From: Aurantiacibacter sp. MUD11
GTDB taxonomy: Bacteria; Pseudomonadota; Alphaproteobacteria; Sphingomonadales; Sphingomonadaceae
DNA: 64,000 nucleotides
Direction: 5' to 3'
NCBI RefSeq assembly: GCF_026967575.1
Contig: NZ_CP114054.1
Location: 1,612,001 to 1,676,000 of the forward strand
Shown here: positions 53,852-62,158 of the stretch, one piece after another
Numbering within the stretch: the first letter of the stretch is position 1
Layout: the number at the start of each line of letters is the position of its first letter
Position numbers and translations under genes: made by a program
Notes under the pieces: model-generated
Database searches by the model: none
The model's input: only the letters and a program-made list of their open reading frames with translations
What the model was told of the DNA's origin: nothing

Positions 53852-54914
53852 AACCTGCACCGTCGGGCCAGCCGGGAGCGGCGAGACCCAGCACCTTGAA
53901 CAGCTCGCCCATCTGCTCCGGCGCGACCAGCCGGTCACGCGCGCGCATCAGCGCCTCGCGGTGCTGCGGGGCGAACTCGGCCAGTGCTTCGGCGCGGTCG
54001 CGAATGCCCAGCCGGGTGAGGAATTCACCCTGCGTCACCGTGCCCAGCACCCGGGCATCGCGCGAACGGGCGATCTGCTCCATCTGCGCGAAATCGACAT
54101 GCACGGTCAGGTCGCTGTCGCCTGGCGCATCGAAAATGCCGATCTTCTGGTGGTCCTTCACCGCCTGCAGGCTGGAGCCGGTGCGCCCGTCGGCATGGCC
54201 ATAGTCGATGAACAGCGCCGCCCCGCCCTGCGAGGCCAGTCGCCCGGCCACCTCGAACATGATCGAGGCCGCGCCGGGGGAGGTTTCGATCACGGTGCCC
54301 GGCGGAGCGTCGCGGCGCGCCTCGGGCACGGCGGAATCCATCGGTTGCCGCCCCGGCACCTCGACGAAGTCGTCACCGTCGAGCGCCACCATCACCTCGC
54401 GCCAACCGCCGTCGGTCTTGACCAGCTGGCGCACCGGCAGCGCGTCGAGAAACTCGTTCGCCACCACCAGCACCGGCCCTTCCAGCGGCACCTGCGACAG
54501 GTCCGGGTAGTGCACGGCATCGGGAACCTGCGCGAGCTGCATGTCGCGCATCCGGCGCGAGGCCTCGATCAGGAACATCCGCGGCTCCAGCCCATAGCGC
54601 TTCATCGCCCGCTGCGCGTCGCGCGCCAGCGTGCCGTTGCCGGGGCCAAGCTCGACGTAATGGACAGGCTCCGTCCGGCCCGCGCGAATCCACATATCGG
54701 CCAGCCACAGCCCGATCAGCTCGCCGAACATCTGGCTGATTTCGGGCGCAGTGATGAAGTCGCCGCTGGTGCCGAGCACCTTCTTGTCATGGTAATAGCG
54801 GGCGTTGGATTCGCCCATGTAATGCATCAGGCTGATGGGCCCGGTGTTGGCGATCAGGCGACGGAAGGTGTCGCCCAGGTCGCGCTTGGCATCCTCGTCG
54901 CGAAGGTCGCTCAA
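53841..54914 (-). CDS. Class I SAM methyltransferase of the MidA/NDUFAF7 family
   Basis: A 357-residue protein with the family's GYMGESNARYYHDKKVLG-like start (SLMHYMGESNARYYHDKKVL), GTSGDFITAPEISQMFGELI, and SAM motif HYVELGPGNGTLARDAQRAM. The mitochondrial homologue NDUFAF7 dimethylates an arginine in NDUFS2 to assemble complex I; the bacterial target is probably the equivalent NuoD, which is inference. It overlaps lgt by 4 nt, a conserved pairing. Confidence 0.92.
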   Translation of the reverse strand: MSDLRDEDAKRDLGDTFRRLIANTGPISLMHYMGESNARYYHDKKVLGTSGDFITAPEISQMFGELIGLWLADMWIRAGRTEPVHYVELGPGNGTLARDAQRAMKRYGLEPRMFLIEASRRMRDMQLAQVPDAVHYPDLSQVPLEGPVLVVANEFLDALPVRQLVKTDGGWREVMVALDGDDFVEVPGRQPMDSAVPEARRDAPPGTVIETSPGAASIMFEVAGRLASQGGAALFIDYGHADGRTGSSLQAVKDHQKIGIFDAPGDSDLTVHVDFAQMEQIARSRDARVLGTVTQGEFLTRLGIRDRAEALAEFAPQHREALMRARDRLVAPEQMGELFKVLGLAAPGWPDGAGFSE

Positions 54915-55864
54915 ACCGCCTCCTGTTCGCCCGCTTCGACATCGGGCTTCTCGATCGTGGGCTTGCGGCCGCTGGCGATCGGTTCACGCGTCAGCGACCA
55001 GGCGACCAGGCCAAGGCCGACGAGGATCAGCGGGATCGTCAGCCACTGGCCCATGCTGAGACCGCTCTCGGCAGCGAATTCGGCAAGCTGCGCGTCGGGT
55101 TCGCGAAAGAATTCCACCACGAAGCGCGCGATGGAAATCACCGTGGTGAACACGCCCACCAGCATGGCCGGGCGATAGCGCGCCCGCGTCAGCCAGAACA
55201 ACGCCAGCATCACCACGACCACGGTCAGCCCCTCGCCCAGCGCCTGGTACAGCTGGCTGGGATGGCGCGGCATCATGGTGTCGACGCAGGCGCCCAGGGC
55301 ATCGCGGGCATCGCAGGGGAAGACCATCGCCCAGGGCACTTCCGGCCCGGCCGGGCGACCCCACAGCTCGCCGTTGATGAAGTTGGCCAGTCGCCCGAAG
55401 AGCATGCCGAAGCCGACGTTGACGCTGATGTAGTCGGCCACGCGGATGAACGGCAGGCCGCCGCGCCAGCTGACCCAGGCGATCGCCAGCACCACACCGG
55501 CCAGGCCGCCATGGAAGCTCATGCCGCCGTCCCACAGTCGCAGCAGTTTCCAGCTGACCAAGGAGGAATCGTCGACGAATCCGGTCCACAGGCTGGTGTC
55601 GTAGAAGGTGGCATAGCCCAGTCGACCGCCGAGGATGACGCCGAGCGTGCAGTAGAAGAACAGGTCGTCGACATGCACCTGCGCCATCGGCGCGCCGGGC
55701 GCCTTGATCATCTTCGACAGGTGCCAGTAGGCCAGCAGCAGGCCGGCGAGGTAGGCAAGCGAGTAGTACTTCAGCTCAAAGAAGCCGAGATCGATACCGG
55801 TCTGCAGGTTGAAGTCGCTCCAGCGAAGCACTTCGCTTCCCGCTACTGCCAGCATGTCCATCAT
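54911..55864 (-). CDS. lgt: Prolipoprotein diacylglyceryl transferase
   Basis: Inner-membrane enzyme that attaches diacylglycerol to the lipobox cysteine of prolipoproteins, as needed for the lipoproteins predicted elsewhere in this window. In the 317-residue protein, ILGGRLGYATFYD, WDGGMSFHGGLAGVVLAIAW and FGRLANFINGELWGRP hold the conserved His and Arg of the active site, and RHPSQLYQALGEGLTVVVVM is the second family motif. The start could be any of three nearby ATGs (55864, 55861, 55855); the first is used. An upstream in-frame extension to 56095 is not supported. Confidence 0.95.
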   Translation of the reverse strand: MMDMLAVAGSEVLRWSDFNLQTGIDLGFFELKYYSLAYLAGLLLAYWHLSKMIKAPGAPMAQVHVDDLFFYCTLGVILGGRLGYATFYDTSLWTGFVDDSSLVSWKLLRLWDGGMSFHGGLAGVVLAIAWVSWRGGLPFIRVADYISVNVGFGMLFGRLANFINGELWGRPAGPEVPWAMVFPCDARDALGACVDTMMPRHPSQLYQALGEGLTVVVVMLALFWLTRARYRPAMLVGVFTTVISIARFVVEFFREPDAQLAEFAAESGLSMGQWLTIPLILVGLGLVAWSLTREPIASGRKPTIEKPDVEAGEQEAV

Positions 55865-56009
55865 TGCCTTGCGCGCCTCGCCATTTGCCGGAGCGTCCCG
55901 CCGCTCCCGGTTTCCCGGCGCCATGGCACAGCCATGACCGGCAGGAAACCCCCTCTCCACCGTGCAATGCCCTTTGCAATGGCCGCGCCCCCGGCCTATC
56001 TCCGCCTGC

Positions 56010-58769
56010 GTGAGCCTGCCCCGTATCCCCAACCAGCGCGCCATCATCAGCCGGCGCAAGCTGGCCGCCGCCATAGACGCCGTCGTCGCCGACAAGGGCG
56101 CCGAGGCCGGCCGTCAGGACATCGTCGAACTGCTGCGCGGCGCGCTGGCCGATGGCCGCGCGGAACTGCGGCGGCGGCTGGAGGAAAAGCCCGGCTCCGG
56201 CCATGAAAGCGCGCACGGCCACGCGTTTCTGGTCGACCAGCTGATCCGGGTCATTCACGACCACGTGATCGCCGACGTCTATCCCAATTCCAATCCCAGC
56301 GCGGGCGAACGCCTGGCGCTGGTGGCGGTTGGCGGATACGGGCGCGGCGAGATGTCGCCGCATTCGGACGTCGATATCGCCTTCGTCACGCCTGACAAGC
56401 CCACCGCTTGGTGCGAGCAGGTGATCGAGGCGATCCTCTACTACCTGTGGGACCTGTCGCTGATCGTCGGCCATTCCAGCCGCTCGATCGCCGAAACCAT
56501 GCGCATGGCGAAGCAGGACCTGACCATCCGCACCGCGCTGCTGGAAGGCCGGTTCCTGTGGGGCGACCAGGACGTTTACGACGAGGCCGCCGACAAGTTC
56601 TGGGGCGAGCTGGTGCCGGGGACCGAACGCCAGTTCATCAAGGAAAAGCTGGAGGAACGCGATGCGCGGCACAAGCGCATGGGCGATTCCCGCTATGTCG
56701 TCGAACCCAATGTGAAAGACGGCAAGGGCGGCCTGCGCGACCTGCAAACGCTCTACTGGATCGGCAAGTACGTCTACCGCGTCCGCAGTGCCGAGGAACT
56801 GGTCGAGAAGGGGCTGTTCACGCGCAAGGAGTATCGCAGCTTCCGCCGCGCCGAGAGCTTCCTGCTGGCGGTGCGCGCGCACCTGCATACCATCGCCGGG
56901 CGCGGTGAGGACCGGCTGACCTTCGACCTGCAGCGCGAAGTCGCCAAGCGCATGAATTACGCCGATCGTCCGGGCAAGAGCGCGGTCGAGCGGTTCATGC
57001 AGTTCTACTTCCTGCAGGTGAAGCACGTCGGCCACCTGACCGGCGTGTTCCTGGCGCACATCGAAGAGGAAACGGCCGAAAAAAGCCGGCTCAGCGAATT
57101 CCTGTCCTCGTTCCGCCAAGGCAAGAGCATCGGTGGCTTCCCTCTGGTCGAAGGCAAGATTGCCGCTCCGTCCGATAACTGGTTCCAGCAGGATCCGGTG
57201 CGGATGCTGGAAATCTACGCCATCGCCGAGCGCGAGGAGCTGGAAGTGCACCCTGCCGCCAGCCGCATCCTGCGCCGTGATGCCGCGCTGATCGACGGCA
57301 AGCTGCGCAAGGACAAGCGCGCCAACGAGCTGTTCCTGTCGGTGCTGACGGGCAAGCACGACCCGGAAACCGTGCTGCGGTGGATGAACGAGACCGGCGT
57401 GTTCGGCCGCTTCGTGCCCGACTTCGGCAAGGTCAACGCGCAGATGCAGTTCGACATGTACCACCACTATACGGTGGACGAGCACACGATCCGCGCCATC
57501 GGCCTGCTCAGCGACATCGAGCGCGGCATGCTGAAGGAAGACCATCCGCTGGCCAGCGAGATGCTGCCGGTGATCAAGAACCGCCGCGCGCTCTATGTCG
57601 CGGTGCTGTTGCACGATATCGCCAAGGGACGCGGCGGCGATCATTCGATCCTCGGGGCCGAGGTGGCACTGCGGCTGTGTCCGCGGCTGGGGCTGGACCA
57701 GAACGAGACCGAACTGGTCAGCTGGCTGGTGCGCTATCACCTGCTGATGAGTGCCACCGCCTTCAAGCGCGACCTCTCCGATCCCAAGACCATCACCGAT
57801 TTCGTCTCGGAAGTGCAGGGGCTGGAGCGGCTGCGGCTGCTCACCGTGCTCACCATCGTCGATATCCGGGCCGTGGGTCCGGGCATCTGGAACAGCTGGA
57901 AGCGCCAGCTGATCGGCGACCTCTACGATTCCTCGGTCGAACGGCTGCGCCTTGGACACAAGTCCCACGGCCGCGAGGAACGTATCGCCGCGAAGAAGGC
58001 TGCAGTGGCCGCATTGTTGGGCGACGAGGCGCACCTGGTGGACGACCTCGACGACCGGTTCGACGATGCCTACTGGATCGCCGAGCCCGAAGACGTGATC
58101 GCCATCAACCTGCCGCACTACGCCGCGGCCAAGTCGCTCGAGCATTCGCTGTCGATCCATACCGAATACTACGAGGCGCTGGGTGCCACGCTGGTGACCG
58201 TCATCGGCAACGACCACCCCGGCCTGTTCTTCCGCATCGCCGGGGCCATCCACCTGGCCGGCGGCAACATCATCGACGCGCGCATCCACACCAACCGCGT
58301 GGGCAAGGCGGTCGACAACTTCCTGGTGCAGGACCCCTTGGGCAAGCCGTTCAGCGAGCCGCAGCAGCTGGCCCGGCTAAAAAAGAGCATCGAGGATGCC
58401 CTGGCCAACCGCATCGACATGGTGCCGAGCCTCGCCAAGCGGCCGCTGAAGCAGAGCCGGGCGGAGAATTTCCGCATCGCCCCGCAGATCCTGTTCGACA
58501 ACGATGCCTCGAACCGCTTCACGGTGATCGAGGTCAACGCCACCGACCGTCCGGCACTGCTCAACCGGCTGACTCGGGCGATGTTCGAACAGAGCCTGAT
58601 CATCAACTCCGCCCACATCACCCAGTACGGCGAACGCGCGGTCGACACCTTCTACGTGACCGACCTGCTGGGCGACAAGATCGTCGACCAGAAGCGCCTC
58701 GACCGGGTCGAGCAGGCCCTGCTCGATGCGATCGCTGCCGGAGAACCCGGGTCAGCCAAGGCGGCCTGA
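56010..58769 (+). CDS. glnD: [Protein-PII] uridylyltransferase / uridylyl-removing enzyme
   Basis: Sensor of glutamine that uridylylates and deuridylylates PII proteins, controlling nitrogen assimilation. The 919-residue protein has the nucleotidyltransferase site GGYGRGEMSPHSDVD (about residues 108-122), the middle helical domain, the HD domain (HDIAKGRGGDHSILGAEVAL) and two C-terminal ACT domains (about 720-810 and 830-910) that bind glutamine. I use the GTG at 56010 because it gives a normal family length; an ATG at 55962 is the alternative and has a poor ribosome binding site. Divergent from lgt. Confidence 0.96.
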   Translation: MSLPRIPNQRAIISRRKLAAAIDAVVADKGAEAGRQDIVELLRGALADGRAELRRRLEEKPGSGHESAHGHAFLVDQLIRVIHDHVIADVYPNSNPSAGERLALVAVGGYGRGEMSPHSDVDIAFVTPDKPTAWCEQVIEAILYYLWDLSLIVGHSSRSIAETMRMAKQDLTIRTALLEGRFLWGDQDVYDEAADKFWGELVPGTERQFIKEKLEERDARHKRMGDSRYVVEPNVKDGKGGLRDLQTLYWIGKYVYRVRSAEELVEKGLFTRKEYRSFRRAESFLLAVRAHLHTIAGRGEDRLTFDLQREVAKRMNYADRPGKSAVERFMQFYFLQVKHVGHLTGVFLAHIEEETAEKSRLSEFLSSFRQGKSIGGFPLVEGKIAAPSDNWFQQDPVRMLEIYAIAEREELEVHPAASRILRRDAALIDGKLRKDKRANELFLSVLTGKHDPETVLRWMNETGVFGRFVPDFGKVNAQMQFDMYHHYTVDEHTIRAIGLLSDIERGMLKEDHPLASEMLPVIKNRRALYVAVLLHDIAKGRGGDHSILGAEVALRLCPRLGLDQNETELVSWLVRYHLLMSATAFKRDLSDPKTITDFVSEVQGLERLRLLTVLTIVDIRAVGPGIWNSWKRQLIGDLYDSSVERLRLGHKSHGREERIAAKKAAVAALLGDEAHLVDDLDDRFDDAYWIAEPEDVIAINLPHYAAAKSLEHSLSIHTEYYEALGATLVTVIGNDHPGLFFRIAGAIHLAGGNIIDARIHTNRVGKAVDNFLVQDPLGKPFSEPQQLARLKKSIEDALANRIDMVPSLAKRPLKQSRAENFRIAPQILFDNDASNRFTVIEVNATDRPALLNRLTRAMFEQSLIINSAHITQYGERAVDTFYVTDLLGDKIVDQKRLDRVEQALLDAIAAGEPGSAKAA

Positions 58770-58797
58770 TCCGCACTACTGCTTAGCCGATGTTTAA

Positions 58798-58831
58798 CCC
58801 TCCCCTGCTACGCGCCTGCGGTAGCGGAGGG
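58798..58831 (+). promoter_or_regulatory. Hairpin that would sequester the ribosome binding site of the diguanylate cyclase gene
   Basis: CCCTCC (58798-58803) and GCTAC (58807-58811) pair with GTAGC (58821-58825) and GGAGGG (58826-58831), giving an 11-bp stem with a 3-nt bulge and a 9-nt loop. GGAGGG is the ribosome binding site of the GTG start at 58839. TTAG-N7-TTAA at 58783-58797, just upstream, is a 7-of-8 match to a CtrA site. Confidence 0.5.
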
Positions 58832-58838
58832 AACCAGA

Positions 58839-60293
58839 GTGGGCGAGAACATGCCGGTTGTCCCGGTTGCGCGTCAGCGTGCCGGCAACCAAGACCTTGA
58901 ACGGCTCGCTCACTGGTCGAGCGATCTCATCGCCATGCAAGCGGAAGTCTCCGCCGCGCGCGACTTCGCGACGGTGATGCGGGTCGTCACCAAGACGGCA
59001 ATGCGACTGATGAACAATGCCGAGGGTGCCGCCGTGGCGCTGGTCGAGGGCGACCAGCTGCGCGTGCACGAAGGCCAGGGGACACTGCTCGAGTTTCGTG
59101 GACTGACCCTGGCACTGGACGAATCGCTGGCGATGGAAGTGCTGACGACCGGCAAGCCCGCGATCATCGAGGATGCCAGCATCGACGAACGGGTCGACCC
59201 GGTGCACTTCGAGATCATCCAGGCCCGCTCGATCATCATCGTGCCCGTGCCCTTCATGGGCCGCGCCATCGGCACCTTGACCTTCCATTGCCGGCGTCCC
59301 TTCGCCTTCGACACGGACGACCTGCTGGTGGCGCAGTTGCTGGCCGGGCCGCTTGCCATCGGTTTTTCCGCCGCCCGCGGCTCGCAAGCGGAAGCGGAGC
59401 TTTCCACCCAGCATCGCCGTTTCGCCGCCACCTTCGAACAAGCCGCCGTCGGCATCGCCCATGTCGCGCCCGACGGCCGGTACATCGCGGTGAACGACCG
59501 CTTCTGCGCCATCACCGGGCACGATCGCAAAATGCTGATGGCCAGCGACTACCAGAGCATCACGCACCCCGACGACCTGCTGGCCGACATGGATGGCGTA
59601 CGCGACCTGCTGTCGGGCAAGATCGACACGCATTCGATCGACAAGCGCTATATCCGCCCGGATGGCAGCGTGGCTTGGGGGCACTCGACGGTTTCGCTGG
59701 TCCGCGACGAGGAAGACGTTCCCGAATTCTTCGTTGGCGTGCTGGAAGACATCAACGCGCGCAAGCGAGCGGAAGCAGCGGCGATGAACGATGCCCTGAC
59801 CGGGCTTCCCAACCGCCGCGGAGTGGAGGCCCGCCTGCTGGCGGCATTGGCGGGGAATGAGGGCAAGCACGAGCCGCTGGCGATCGTCTACATGGACCTC
59901 GACGGGTTCAAGGCGATCAACGACCGCTACGGCCATGCCGAAGGCGACCGCTGCCTGGTGGAAGTGGGCGTCGCACTGCGCAAGGCGGCCGGGGTTGGCG
60001 GCTTCGTCGGGCGCTGGGGCGGCGACGAATTCTTCGCCATCCTCGAATGCCCGGACGAGGAACTGGCGCACGAACTGGTCCAGCAGCTGCGCAGCGCCGT
60101 GGACCGGCTCGCCAGCGAGGAAGGCTGGCGCCTGTCGATCAGCGCGGGCGTGCTGTTCATCCCCGGCGGCAAGGAAAAGTGCCGCCTCTCCGTTTCGGAG
60201 ATCGTCAAGCTGGCCGACCAGCTGATGTATGTCGCCAAGCAGACCCGCAGCGACGGGATGCTGGTCGAAACCTTTTCCGCTGGCCGTCGCTAG
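58839..60293 (+). CDS. Diguanylate cyclase with GAF and PAS domains
   Basis: Makes cyclic di-GMP. The 484-residue cytoplasmic protein has GAF (about 28-180), PAS/PAC (about 190-310) and a GGDEF domain (about 315-478) with a full active site GGDEF (394-398) and the metal residue Asp353 in MDLDGFKAINDRYGH. The inhibitory RxxD site five residues before GGDEF is absent (GVGGFVGRWGG), so product inhibition through that site is not expected. GTG at 58839 follows GGAGGG by 7 nt and is used as the start. An internal ATG is five codons later. Confidence 0.94.
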   Translation: MGENMPVVPVARQRAGNQDLERLAHWSSDLIAMQAEVSAARDFATVMRVVTKTAMRLMNNAEGAAVALVEGDQLRVHEGQGTLLEFRGLTLALDESLAMEVLTTGKPAIIEDASIDERVDPVHFEIIQARSIIIVPVPFMGRAIGTLTFHCRRPFAFDTDDLLVAQLLAGPLAIGFSAARGSQAEAELSTQHRRFAATFEQAAVGIAHVAPDGRYIAVNDRFCAITGHDRKMLMASDYQSITHPDDLLADMDGVRDLLSGKIDTHSIDKRYIRPDGSVAWGHSTVSLVRDEEDVPEFFVGVLEDINARKRAEAAAMNDALTGLPNRRGVEARLLAALAGNEGKHEPLAIVYMDLDGFKAINDRYGHAEGDRCLVEVGVALRKAAGVGGFVGRWGGDEFFAILECPDEELAHELVQQLRSAVDRLASEEGWRLSISAGVLFIPGGKEKCRLSVSEIVKLADQLMYVAKQTRSDGMLVETFSAGRR

Positions 60294-60314
60294 AGCCGCA
60301 CGCCCGCGCGGCGC

Positions 60315-60794
60315 TTACTGGATGCGGGTCACCCGCAGGTAGCCGCTGCGGCCCTCGAAACGCATTTCATAGGCCCCGCTCCAGTGCCGCTCGATGGTGG
60401 CGACCCAGCCCTCGCGCACACGGTTGCGCAGGGTCGATCCGCTCACCTCGCGCCACAGCTGGCCGTTGTCTAGCAACAGCACCTGCGATCGCCGCGCGCC
60501 CTGCAGGATCTCGGCGACGGTGGCACGTACCTCTGCGGCGTCCTCGTCGCGCTCAAGGTCGTCGTCGCGATCACGGAAACCGAAGACCTCCTGCCGCTCG
60601 GCCTCCTGTTGTTCCTCGCGCTCGGCGAGTACCACCCGCTGTTCGGCATAGGTGGCGTCGAAGCAGGCCAGTCGCGCGGCATCGTCGCCCAGGGCAGCGC
60701 AGGCGGCATAGGGATCGTCGTCCTGCGCGGCTGCCGGTGCGGCAAGCACGGCAAGCGAGAGGGCAACGGCGGCAAGCGGAAGTCGGTGCATCAT
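60315..60794 (-). CDS. Exported protein of unknown function
   Basis: A 159-residue protein with a signal peptide (MMHRLPLAAVALSLAVLAAP to AAAQ), then the pair of cysteines in YAACAALGDDAARLACFDAT, a typical short motif of small bacterial periplasmic proteins, a charged coiled-coil-like middle (EREEQQEAERQEVFGF), and a C-terminal strand-rich part ending RFEGRSGYLRVTRIQ. AGGA precedes the start. It converges with the diguanylate cyclase gene, 21 nt between stops. Confidence 0.8.
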   Translation of the reverse strand: MMHRLPLAAVALSLAVLAAPAAAQDDDPYAACAALGDDAARLACFDATYAEQRVVLAEREEQQEAERQEVFGFRDRDDDLERDEDAAEVRATVAEILQGARRSQVLLLDNGQLWREVSGSTLRNRVREGWVATIERHWSGAYEMRFEGRSGYLRVTRIQ

Positions 60795-60850
60795 GCGGTT
60801 TCCTGCGATGTCGTTCATGGTGGCCACTCAACGCCCGAAGCGCGGCGGCG

Positions 60851-61519
60851 TCAACTGCCGCGCTCTCCGAACAGGGCCGTGCCCACGCGAATATGCGTGG
60901 CGCCCAGCATGATGGCCGTGGGAAAGTCGCCGCTCATGCCCATGCTGCGGCCTTCCAGCCCGTGATCGTCGGCCAGCTTTGCCAGCAGCGCGAAATAGGG
61001 GGCCGGTTCGATGCCGAAGGGCGGCACGCACATCAGGCCCGCCACCGGGATGCCTGCCTCCTTCGCCTGTGCCAGCAGGTCAGGCAGGTCCTTGATCGGG
61101 CATCCGCCCTTCTGCTCTTCCTCGCCGATGTCGACCTGCACGAAGCAGGGCACCTTGCGGCCGGTCTTGTCGAAGGCCTTGGCCAGCGCCTTCACCAGGC
61201 TGGCCCGGTCGAGCGAGTGGATGACGTCGAACAGCTGCACCGCGTCTTCCGCCTTGTTTGATTGCAGCTGGCCGACGAGGTGCAGTTCCACATCGGGATA
61301 TTGCTCGCGCAGTTCGGGCCACTTGCCTTGCGCTTCCTGCACGCGGTTTTCGCCGAAGATGCGTTGCCCGGCTTCCAGCAACGGGACGATCCGCTCCGCC
61401 GGATGGGTCTTGCTGACCGCCACCAGCGAGACGTCGTCGCGCTCGCGCTTGGCGATCTTGCAGGCCTTGGCGATTTCGGCCTCGACGGCCTCCAGACGTT
61501 CGGTAGCGCTTTTGCTCAT
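60851..61519 (-). CDS. YggS family pyridoxal 5'-phosphate homeostasis protein
   Basis: A 222-residue PLP-binding TIM barrel (PLPBP). SLVAVSKTHPAERIVPLLEA holds the PLP lysine, followed by GQRIFGENRVQEAQGKW and VELHLVGQLQSNKAEDAVQL, and GMSGDFPTAIMLGATHIRVG near the C-terminus. The protein buffers PLP and affects amino-acid metabolism but has no enzymatic activity known. The start MSKSATERLEA at 61519 fits the family. It is divergent from the ThiE-like gene over 20 nt. Confidence 0.95.
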   Translation of the reverse strand: MSKSATERLEAVEAEIAKACKIAKRERDDVSLVAVSKTHPAERIVPLLEAGQRIFGENRVQEAQGKWPELREQYPDVELHLVGQLQSNKAEDAVQLFDVIHSLDRASLVKALAKAFDKTGRKVPCFVQVDIGEEEQKGGCPIKDLPDLLAQAKEAGIPVAGLMCVPPFGIEPAPYFALLAKLADDHGLEGRSMGMSGDFPTAIMLGATHIRVGTALFGERGS

Positions 61520-61539
61520 GCGCGCGCTATAGCGTCGGC

Positions 61540-62076
61540 ATGCCTGCTTTCCAGCCCCTGCCGAACCTCTGGCTGCTGTCGGACGAGCGCAACGACCACG
61601 TGCTCGAACAGCGGCTGCGCCGCTTTGCCGAGCCGGTGGGCTTCGTCTTCCGCCACTATCACCTGTCACCCGCAGAGCGCGTTGCGCGCTATTTCGCGCT
61701 GGAGCGTATCGCGCGCGCCGAGGGGCACCTCGTCGTGCTGTCGGATAGCGCCCTGACCGCGCGCGAATGGGGCGCGGACGGCATCTATGGTGCGCCGCTG
61801 TCGCTTTACCCGCGTCGGCAGAACTTGCTGCACGTGGCCACGGCGCACGACATGCGGGAGATTGCGCAGGCGAACCGTATCGGGGCCGATGTCGTCATGC
61901 TCTCGCCGGTCTTTCCCACCCGTTCGCATCCGGGCGGATCGACGCTGGGCACGGCAAGGTTCCGCACCCTTGCGCGCCACGCCCGGATGCCGGTGATTGC
62001 GCTTGGCGGCATGACGCCACGGAGTGCGCGCAGGCTGGACTGGCCAGCCTGGGCCGCCATCGACGGGCTGAGCTGA
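61540..62076 (+). CDS. Thiamine phosphate synthase-like (TMP-TENI domain) protein
   Basis: A 178-residue TIM-barrel protein, shorter than typical ThiE. LWLLSDERNDHVLEQRLRRF resembles the beta-1 region and ADVVMLSPVFPTRSHPGGST plus MPVIALGGMTP match the TMP-synthase C-terminal motifs. The N-terminal pyrophosphate-binding residues are unusual (SPAERVARYFALERI region), so it may be TenI-like rather than a true TMP synthase. No thiamine genes or TPP riboswitch are adjacent. Confidence 0.75.
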   Translation: MPAFQPLPNLWLLSDERNDHVLEQRLRRFAEPVGFVFRHYHLSPAERVARYFALERIARAEGHLVVLSDSALTAREWGADGIYGAPLSLYPRRQNLLHVATAHDMREIAQANRIGADVVMLSPVFPTRSHPGGSTLGTARFRTLARHARMPVIALGGMTPRSARRLDWPAWAAIDGLS

Positions 62077-62158
62077 TCCGGATCGCGCAAAACCAACATT
62101 GACCCGCGAGTCCCCGTCTGCGATTCTTCGCGCGGGACGCAGTACAAGGGGACCCGAA

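Noticed and set aside
55776..58289. An 837-codon minus-strand open frame opposite glnD
   Set aside because: Shadow of glnD, with no signal, motif or ribosome binding site.
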